From the NCBI GenBank assembly GCA_016869415.1, contig VGEI01000088.1:1-10941 (forward strand): a DNA stretch of 10,941 bases, given 5' to 3'. A model generated the notes under the pieces. The model was not told where the DNA came from. It did no database searches and was given only the letters and a program-made list of their open reading frames with translations. Origin of the DNA: Alphaproteobacteria bacterium (GTDB lineage: Bacteria; Pseudomonadota; Alphaproteobacteria; CACIAM-22H2). Every line of letters starts with the position of its first letter. The stretch's first letter is position 1. Below are positions 7,086-10,941 of the stretch, in pieces. A program made the translations under genes and the position numbers.

Positions 7086-7093
7086 TCAACGTC

Positions 7094-8680
7094 TCAGTCG
7101 ACCTTGACCCACCAAAGATCGAGCTGGTTTTCCGACTGGTGCACGGCGGTGACGTTCGACGCCATCGCCCAGGGGATCATCTGGTGATGGAGGGGGATGT
7201 TACCCACGTCCTCGTTGTGCAGCTTGAGGGCATCGATCATCAGCTGCCGGCGTTTGCCGAGATCGAGCTCGACCTTCACCTGATCGATCAGCGCGTCGAC
7301 CTTCGGATTCGAATAGTTGCCGTAATTGAAGCTGCCGTCAGCGCCCTGGCCGCGCGACCGGATGAGGGCCTGCAGGGTGTAGAGCGCATCGAAGGTCGGC
7401 ACGCCCCAGCCGAGAAGGTAGAAGCTGGTGTCGTCCTTCTGGAGCTTGGGCAGGTGCGTGCCCATGGGCGTGGCGCTGACCTTCGCCTGGATGCCGATCT
7501 GCGCCAGCATGCCGGCGACGGCGACGCAGATCTGCTCGTCGTTGATGTAACGGTTGTTCGGGCAGTCGAGAGTCACCTCGAAGCCGTTGGGGTATCCGGC
7601 CTCGGCCAGCAGCTTCTTGGCCTTATCCCGGTCGAGCGGCAGGCGTTTCTCGTTGCTGTCCGAGTAGCCGTTGACGAACTCGGTCCACATCGAGCCCGTG
7701 GGCACCGACTGGCCGCGCATCACCCGGGACTTGATCGCCTCGGCGTCGATGGCGTGATAGACCGCCTGGCGCACCCGCACGTCCTTGAACGGGTTCTTGC
7801 CCTTGACGTTGGAGTACAGGAGCTCGTCGCGCTTCTGGTCCATCGACAGGTAGATGGTGCGGTTCTCGGGGCCTTCCAGCACCTTGATCTTCGGATTGCG
7901 CTTGAGCGCCTCGAGGTTCTGCACCGGCGGGTCGAGCACGAAGTCGATCTCGCCCGACATCAGCGCGCTGAAGCGCGTGGCGTCGTTGTTGATCGGCGTG
8001 AACACCATCTCGGTCACGTTACCCATGCCGGGCTGGCTCCAGCCCCACCAGTTGGGATTGCGCACCAGCACGGTGCGGGAATCCGGCTCGCGGGCGCGCA
8101 GCATGAATGGACCGGTGCCGTTGGCATTGCGCACGGCGAAGGTCTCTTCCTTGTTGCGGAAGTTCTGCGGCTGCTGAACGTTGTTCTTCTCTGACCAGGC
8201 TTTGCTCATGATGTGCACGCGCGGCAGGCCGTCGGGCACGATCGGGTTCGGCGTCGAGGTGATCAGGTCGACGGTGGACTCATCGACCTTCTTCGCCTCG
8301 GTGATGCCGCTGACGTAGAGCTTGAAGTCGGAGGTCGGAGCCAGCGCCCGCTGGATCGAGAACACCACGTCGTCGGCGGTCATGGTCGAGCCGTCGTGGA
8401 ACTTCACGCCCTGGCGCAGCTTGAAGCGCCAGACATTGGGCGAGGGATTCGACCACTCGGTGGCCAGGCCCGGTATCTTTTCCAGCTTCTGACCGCGATG
8501 GATCAGCGGCTCGTAGACCTGGCGCAGGATCAGTGTCGTGTTGCCGGCGTTGTTGGCGTGCGGATCCATGGTGTTGGCATCGCCCGCCACCGCCATGCGG
8601 AAGCTTTTGGCCTCGGCCGGGACGGCCAGGCCGATCGTCAATGCCGTCGCGGCGGCAAGCGCCGCCCATTGAATTTTCAT
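7094..8680 (-). CDS. Periplasmic substrate-binding protein of a DppA/OppA-type ABC importer (SBP family 5)
   Basis: A 528-residue secreted binding protein, first gene of the importer operon, which captures the solute in the periplasm. It starts with a clear Sec signal peptide: MKIQ, a hydrophobic Ala/Leu-rich core, then PAEA|KS with predicted cleavage after residue 24. There is no lipobox Cys, so it should be soluble. The mature protein has the SBP_bac_5 landmarks TMDPHANN (37-44), YEPLI, PGLATEWS, the segment FKLRQGVKFHDGSTMTADDV, and NPNWWG in the middle domain. GGAG lies 6 nt before the ATG. A 47-bp gap with a strong hairpin separates it from the permease genes, a common arrangement where the binding protein must be made in excess. 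Likely substrates are di- or oligopeptides, but this family also carries nickel complexes, glutathione, opines and oligosaccharides, and none can be chosen here. Confidence 0.95.
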   Translation of the reverse strand: MKIQWAALAAATALTIGLAVPAEAKSFRMAVAGDANTMDPHANNAGNTTLILRQVYEPLIHRGQKLEKIPGLATEWSNPSPNVWRFKLRQGVKFHDGSTMTADDVVFSIQRALAPTSDFKLYVSGITEAKKVDESTVDLITSTPNPIVPDGLPRVHIMSKAWSEKNNVQQPQNFRNKEETFAVRNANGTGPFMLRAREPDSRTVLVRNPNWWGWSQPGMGNVTEMVFTPINNDATRFSALMSGEIDFVLDPPVQNLEALKRNPKIKVLEGPENRTIYLSMDQKRDELLYSNVKGKNPFKDVRVRQAVYHAIDAEAIKSRVMRGQSVPTGSMWTEFVNGYSDSNEKRLPLDRDKAKKLLAEAGYPNGFEVTLDCPNNRYINDEQICVAVAGMLAQIGIQAKVSATPMGTHLPKLQKDDTSFYLLGWGVPTFDALYTLQALIRSRGQGADGSFNYGNYSNPKVDALIDQVKVELDLGKRRQLMIDALKLHNEDVGNIPLHHQMIPWAMASNVTAVHQSENQLDLWWVKVD

Positions 8681-8686
8681 CGAAAT

Positions 8687-8690
8687 CTCC
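8687..8690 (-). promoter_or_regulatory. Shine-Dalgarno of the binding-protein gene
   Basis: On the minus strand GGAG (within AGGGAG) lies 6 nt before ATG 8680. It is a near-ideal site and contrasts with the absence of any such site before the next gene, the DppB-type permease. Confidence 0.75.
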
Positions 8691-8717
8691 CTCGTTGGGC
8701 CGGCGCCGTGAAAGCCG

Positions 8718-8778
8718 CGCCAGACCGTGTCTCCCCAGAACCCACGGGGCCGGCTTGCGCCTGTTTCCCCGTCTGGCG
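8718..8778 (-). other. Possible structured leader of the importer mRNA
   Basis: CGCCAGAC (8718-8725) and GTCTGGCG (8771-8778) form a perfect 8-bp inverted repeat with 45 nt between the arms. Inside it, CCGTG/CACGG (8725-8729/8743-8747) or CCCC/GGGG (8733-8736/8746-8749) can form alternative small stems. If transcription starts near 8775, this lies in the 5' leader. It matches no riboswitch class that I recognise. Confidence 0.3.
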
Positions 8779-8780
8779 AG

Positions 8781-8809
8781 ACCTTAAGGCACTAGTCGAG
8801 CGTATTCAA
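8781..8809 (-). promoter_or_regulatory. Candidate promoter of the importer operon
   Basis: On the minus strand TTGAAT (8809-8804) is followed after 17 nt by TAAGGT (8786-8781). Spacing is ideal and the -35 is a fair match, but the -10 matches TATAAT at only three positions. It lies about 100 nt before the binding-protein ATG, in the only A+T-richer part of the gap. It is a weak call. Confidence 0.25.
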
Positions 8810-8813
8810 TTGC

Positions 8814-9356
8814 TTGCCTGAGGCCGTCGCCGCCCCCCAGCGAACCCGCTACCATCGCAGGATACGCCCGCCCGCCGCCCCGTCCGTCCGTCCGCTGACC
8901 CCGGCGGACCACGCCGCCTGGATCGGGCTGCGCCAGGCGCTGTGGCTGGGCAGCGATGCCACCACGCTCGCCGCCGAAGCCGGAACCCTGCTAACGGACC
9001 CGCAGCGCTTCGGCGCCCTGCGCTACGCCGTGCTGCTGGCGGTCGACGGCGAGCGCCCGACGGGCTTTGTCGAAGTCTCGCTGCGCGACGACCTGCCGGC
9101 CTTTGCCGGCCGCACTGTCGGCTACGTCGAAGGCGTGTATGTGGCGCCGCCGCACCGGCGCCGCGGCCTGGGGCAGGCGCTGATCGAGGCTGCGGCAGGC
9201 TGGGCCCGGGCGCAGGGCGCCGCCGAACTTGCCTCCGACATCCTTCCCGACAATCCGGCAAGCCTCGATTTCCACCGCCGCGTGGGCTTTGCCGTGGTCG
9301 GCGAGAGCGAGAGCGGCGGCAGGCCGCAGATCCTGCTGGTGCGGCATGCACCCTAG
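8814..9356 (+). CDS. GNAT acetyltransferase resembling AAC(6') aminoglycoside 6'-N-acetyltransferases
   Basis: A 180-residue cytoplasmic acetyl-CoA-dependent N-acetyltransferase when read from TTG 8814. The fold begins at VRPLTPADHAAW (25-36). The acetyl-CoA loop (motif A) is VYVAPPHRRRGLGQALIE (108-125), with R-R-G-L-G in the R/Q-x-x-G-x-G/A position. The C-terminal block ELASDILPDNPASLDFHRRVGF closely follows the xxASDxxxxNxxSxxxHxxxGF pattern of the AAC(6')-I group, as does the GxVEGVYV before motif A. The natural substrate may be another amine. The start is uncertain: from the in-frame stop at 8793 up to the conserved domain there is no ATG or GTG, only TTG 8814, without a good Shine-Dalgarno. 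The conserved domain itself starts near base 8886, just after a CCGT tandem repeat. The gene is divergent from the importer operon and 67 bp before the aminotransferase, perhaps in one transcript. Confidence 0.82.
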   Translation: MPEAVAAPQRTRYHRRIRPPAAPSVRPLTPADHAAWIGLRQALWLGSDATTLAAEAGTLLTDPQRFGALRYAVLLAVDGERPTGFVEVSLRDDLPAFAGRTVGYVEGVYVAPPHRRRGLGQALIEAAAGWARAQGAAELASDILPDNPASLDFHRRVGFAVVGESESGGRPQILLVRHAP

Positions 9357-9367
9357 GCCATTGCCCT

Positions 9368-9408
9368 GACCGCCCGGCGGTCGGTACTCTGAGCGCCGCT
9401 CGGTATAC
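9368..9408 (+). promoter_or_regulatory. Possible operator: dyads and repeated TCGGTA before the aminotransferase
   Basis: A 15-bp dyad, GACCGCC-C-GGCGGTC, occupies 9368-9382. A second smaller one, GAGCG-C-CGCTC, occupies 9391-9401. TCGGTA occurs twice, at 9381-9386 and 9400-9405, 19 bp apart (about two helical turns). All fall in the 67-bp gap between the acetyltransferase and the aminotransferase. The one-base centres are too tight for RNA hairpins, so a protein-binding site is the likelier reading. No clear -10/-35 pair accompanies them. Confidence 0.3.
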
Positions 9409-9413
9409 GCAGC

Positions 9414-9417
9414 GGAG
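9414..9417 (+). promoter_or_regulatory. Shine-Dalgarno of the aminotransferase gene
   Basis: GGAG lies 6 nt before ATG 9424. It is a normal site that fixes the start of the aminotransferase. Confidence 0.75.
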
Positions 9418-9423
9418 ACGACC

Positions 9424-10821
9424 ATGAACGCCCCACGGGGAAATTCGCTGGCGAGCCGCGACATCGCCTCGCTTGTCCACCCCTACACCAATCTCAAGGC
9501 GCACCAGACGAACGGTCCGCTGGTCGTCGGCCGTGGCAAGGGCGTCTACATCTATGACGATTCCGGCAAGGAATATATCGAGGGCCTGGCCGGGCTGTGG
9601 TGCACGTCGCTGGGCTTCGACGAACCGCGGCTGATCGAAGCCGCGACGCGCCAGATGAAGGCGCTGCCCACCTATCACATCTTCGCCGGCAAGTCGCACG
9701 AGCCGGGCATCGAGCTGGCCGAGCGCCTGCTGGCCATGGCCCCGGTGCCGATGTCGAAAGTGTTCTTCGCCAATTCCGGCTCCGAGGCCAACGACACGGC
9801 GATGAAGCTGGTCTGGTACTACAGCAACGCGCTCGGCCGGCCGAAAAAGAAGAAGATCGTCTCGCGCAACCGCGCCTACCACGGGGTCACCATCGCCACG
9901 GCGAGCCTGACCGGCCTGCCGGCCAATCACCGCGATTTCGACCTGCCGATCGCCGGCATCGTACATGCCGACTGCCCGCACTACTACACGCAAGGCAAGC
10001 CCGGCGAGAGCGAGAGCGCCTTCGTCGACCGGCTGATCGCCAATTTCGAGGCCCTGATCGAGCGCGAAGGCGCGGAGACCGTCGCCGCCTTCATCGCCGA
10101 GCCGGTGATGGGTGCCGGCGGCGTGCTGCTGCCACCCAGGGGCTACTTCGAGCGGCTGCAGCCCATCCTCAGGAAGTACGACATCCTGTTCATTGTCGAC
10201 GAGGTGATCTGCGGCTTCGCCCGCACCGGCAACATGTTCGGCACCCAGACCTTCGACCTGAAGCCGGACATGATGACCGTGGCCAAGGCGCTGTCGTCGG
10301 CCTATCTGCCGATTTCCGGGGTGCTCATCTCGGACGCCGTCTGGCAGGCCATGGTCAAGGCCAGTGCGGCCATCGGCACGTTCGGGCACGGCTACACCTA
10401 TTCCGCCCACCCCGTCGCCGCCGCGGTGGCCATCGAGACGCTGAAGCTCTACGAGGAGCGGGACATTCTCGGCCATGTGCGGCGGGTTGCGCCGCGTTTC
10501 CTCGCGGGCCTGCGGAAATTCGCCGACCACCCCCTGGTCGGCGAAGCCGACGGCATCGGCTTGATCGGCGCCATTCAGCTGGTGAAGAGCAAGGCGCCCC
10601 GTGAATTCTTCGATCCGGCGCAGGCGCTGGCGGCGTATTTCGCCGGCCGCGCCCAGGAACACGGGCTGGTCGTCCGTCCGCTGTTCGGCGACCGCGTCGC
10701 CCTCTGCCCGCCGCTGATCATCGGCGAGGAGCAGATCGACGAAATGCTGCGGCGTTTCCGGGCGGCGCTGGACGACACGGCGGCCATGGTCCAGCAGAAG
10801 GGTTTGGCTCCCGCCGCCTAG
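9424..10821 (+). CDS. Class III PLP-dependent aminotransferase (omega-amino acid/polyamine:pyruvate type)
   Basis: A complete 465-residue cytoplasmic transaminase, the normal length for the family. It moves the terminal amino group of an amine or omega-amino acid (GABA, beta-alanine, putrescine, taurine are typical donors) to pyruvate or another keto acid. Landmarks: LHPYTN-like VHPYTNLKAH (18-27), GLAGLWCTSLGF (54-65), the phosphate-binding SGSEAND (118-124), AYHG (151-154), AEPVMGAGG (225-233), IVDEVICGFARTG (257-269) with D259 facing the PLP ring nitrogen, and TVAKALSSAYLPIS (285-298) with K288 as the Schiff-base lysine. The GLWC and LSSAY forms match the pyruvate-using branch (SpuC/GABA:pyruvate-like) better than the 2-oxoglutarate-using GabT branch. 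The exact donor cannot be assigned. It may be co-transcribed with the acetyltransferase 67 bp upstream. A possible hairpin terminator lies about 50 bp after the stop. Confidence 0.94.
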   Translation: MNAPRGNSLASRDIASLVHPYTNLKAHQTNGPLVVGRGKGVYIYDDSGKEYIEGLAGLWCTSLGFDEPRLIEAATRQMKALPTYHIFAGKSHEPGIELAERLLAMAPVPMSKVFFANSGSEANDTAMKLVWYYSNALGRPKKKKIVSRNRAYHGVTIATASLTGLPANHRDFDLPIAGIVHADCPHYYTQGKPGESESAFVDRLIANFEALIEREGAETVAAFIAEPVMGAGGVLLPPRGYFERLQPILRKYDILFIVDEVICGFARTGNMFGTQTFDLKPDMMTVAKALSSAYLPISGVLISDAVWQAMVKASAAIGTFGHGYTYSAHPVAAAVAIETLKLYEERDILGHVRRVAPRFLAGLRKFADHPLVGEADGIGLIGAIQLVKSKAPREFFDPAQALAAYFAGRAQEHGLVVRPLFGDRVALCPPLIIGEEQIDEMLRRFRAALDDTAAMVQQKGLAPAA

Positions 10822-10841
10822 CCTTCATCCCAGTGGAAGTT

Positions 10842-10849
10842 TTAACCAT
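10842..10849 (+). promoter_or_regulatory. Possible CtrA half-site
   Basis: TTAACCAT is identical to the 8-base form of the CtrA recognition element described for alphaproteobacteria. It sits in the non-coding stretch after the aminotransferase and upstream of whatever follows the window. An 8-mer can occur by chance, although it is uncommon in such G+C-rich DNA. Confidence 0.25.
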
Positions 10850-10869
10850 CGCGCGTGTATATCGCATAC

Positions 10870-10897
10870 CGGGCTTGGCGGCCGGGGCGCCGGCCCG
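10870..10897 (+). terminator. Possible terminator hairpin after the aminotransferase
   Basis: CGGGC (10870-10874) pairs with GCCCG (10893-10897), and inside it GGCG (10877-10880) pairs with CGCC (10888-10891). Alternatively GGCCGG (10880-10885) pairs with CCGGCC (10890-10895). The stem is followed by CTAAACTTTTGATTT, which has only a short T run starting 7 nt after the stem. The call is for a weak or imperfect intrinsic terminator. Confidence 0.35.
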
Positions 10898-10905
10898 CTA
10901 AACTT

Positions 10906-10919
10906 TTGATTTACATCAA
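10906..10919. promoter_or_regulatory. FNR/FixK-type binding site
   Basis: TTGATTTACATCAA is a perfect match to TTGAT-N4-ATCAA, the site bound by Crp-family oxygen regulators (Fnr, FnrL, FixK, Anr). It lies in the A+T-richest part of the window. If it acts as a class II activator site (centred near -41.5), transcription would start about 41 bases after its centre, just beyond the right edge. It therefore most likely controls the next gene, which cannot be seen. A site for the reverse direction would face the end of the aminotransferase, which is unlikely. Confidence 0.65.
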
Positions 10920-10941
10920 TCGCGGGCTAGGGGCTGTAGCG

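Noticed and set aside
6751..7089. Alternative upstream ATG (7089) within the intergenic hairpin as a start of a small gene or of the permease
   Set aside because: It is out of frame with the DppB-type permease and its product is Arg/Pro/Gly-rich with no motif. The permease N-terminus MIAYIIQRLLQ fits the family exactly from 7046.
8781..8796. Palindromes CCTTAAGG and ACTAGT upstream of the importer as operators
   Set aside because: Short restriction-site-like palindromes that easily arise by chance, with no repeats or spacing to support binding.
8806..10662. A 618-codon minus-strand frame opposite the acetyltransferase and aminotransferase
   Set aside because: Shadow of two genes with clear catalytic motifs. 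The frame has no domain I recognise.
1..10941. A novel defence, mobile or biosynthetic system
   Set aside because: All large frames are explained by known metabolic and transport families. There are no toxin-antitoxin, nuclease, reverse transcriptase, transposase or integrase motifs, no direct-repeat arrays and no clear composition break.

Overview
The window is about 10.9 kb of very G+C-rich DNA (roughly two thirds G+C by eye), densely coded, with overlapping or abutting genes. Protein styles (a DppABCDF-type importer operon, a bifunctional ManC, a class III omega-aminotransferase), an FNR/FixK-type box and a possible CtrA half-site suggest a free-living alphaproteobacterium. That assignment is an inference from style, not from a marker gene. 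I see no rRNA, tRNA, CRISPR array, insertion sequence, phage gene or integration scar.

Layout, left to right. (1) Positions 2-619, + strand: the 3' part of a DppC-type ABC permease belonging to another transporter whose other genes lie off the left edge. (2) 616-1518, - strand: a ribokinase of the PfkB family, ending tail to tail with the permease over a shared CTAG. (3) 1641-3068, + strand: mannose-1-phosphate guanylyltransferase fused to mannose-6-phosphate isomerase, divergent from the ribokinase across about 120 bp. (4) 8680 down to 3065, - strand: a complete five-gene importer operon in canonical order (substrate-binding protein, DppB-type permease, DppC-type permease, DppD-type ATPase, DppF-type ATPase), with 4-8 bp overlaps at the last three junctions and one 47-bp gap that holds a very stable hairpin. 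(5) 8814-9356, + strand: a GNAT acetyltransferase resembling AAC(6') aminoglycoside acetyltransferases, with no conventional start codon. (6) 9424-10821, + strand: a class III PLP aminotransferase of the omega-amino acid/polyamine:pyruvate type. (7) 10822-10941: a non-coding end with a possible terminator and a perfect FNR/FixK-type palindrome, probably the promoter of a gene beyond the right edge.

How the genes fit together: the five importer genes form one ATP-driven uptake system for peptides or similar small solutes. A secreted binding protein delivers substrate to two membrane permeases driven by two ATPases. The ribokinase (sugar phosphorylation), ManC (GDP-mannose supply for surface polysaccharide) and aminotransferase (amine or omega-amino acid breakdown) are ordinary metabolic genes with no demonstrable link to it. 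I did not find an undescribed multi-gene system. The most interesting signals are small: the GNRA-capped hairpin directly before the dppB-type start, the FNR-type box at the right edge, the compact convergent stop overlaps, and the AAC(6')-like gene with its odd start.
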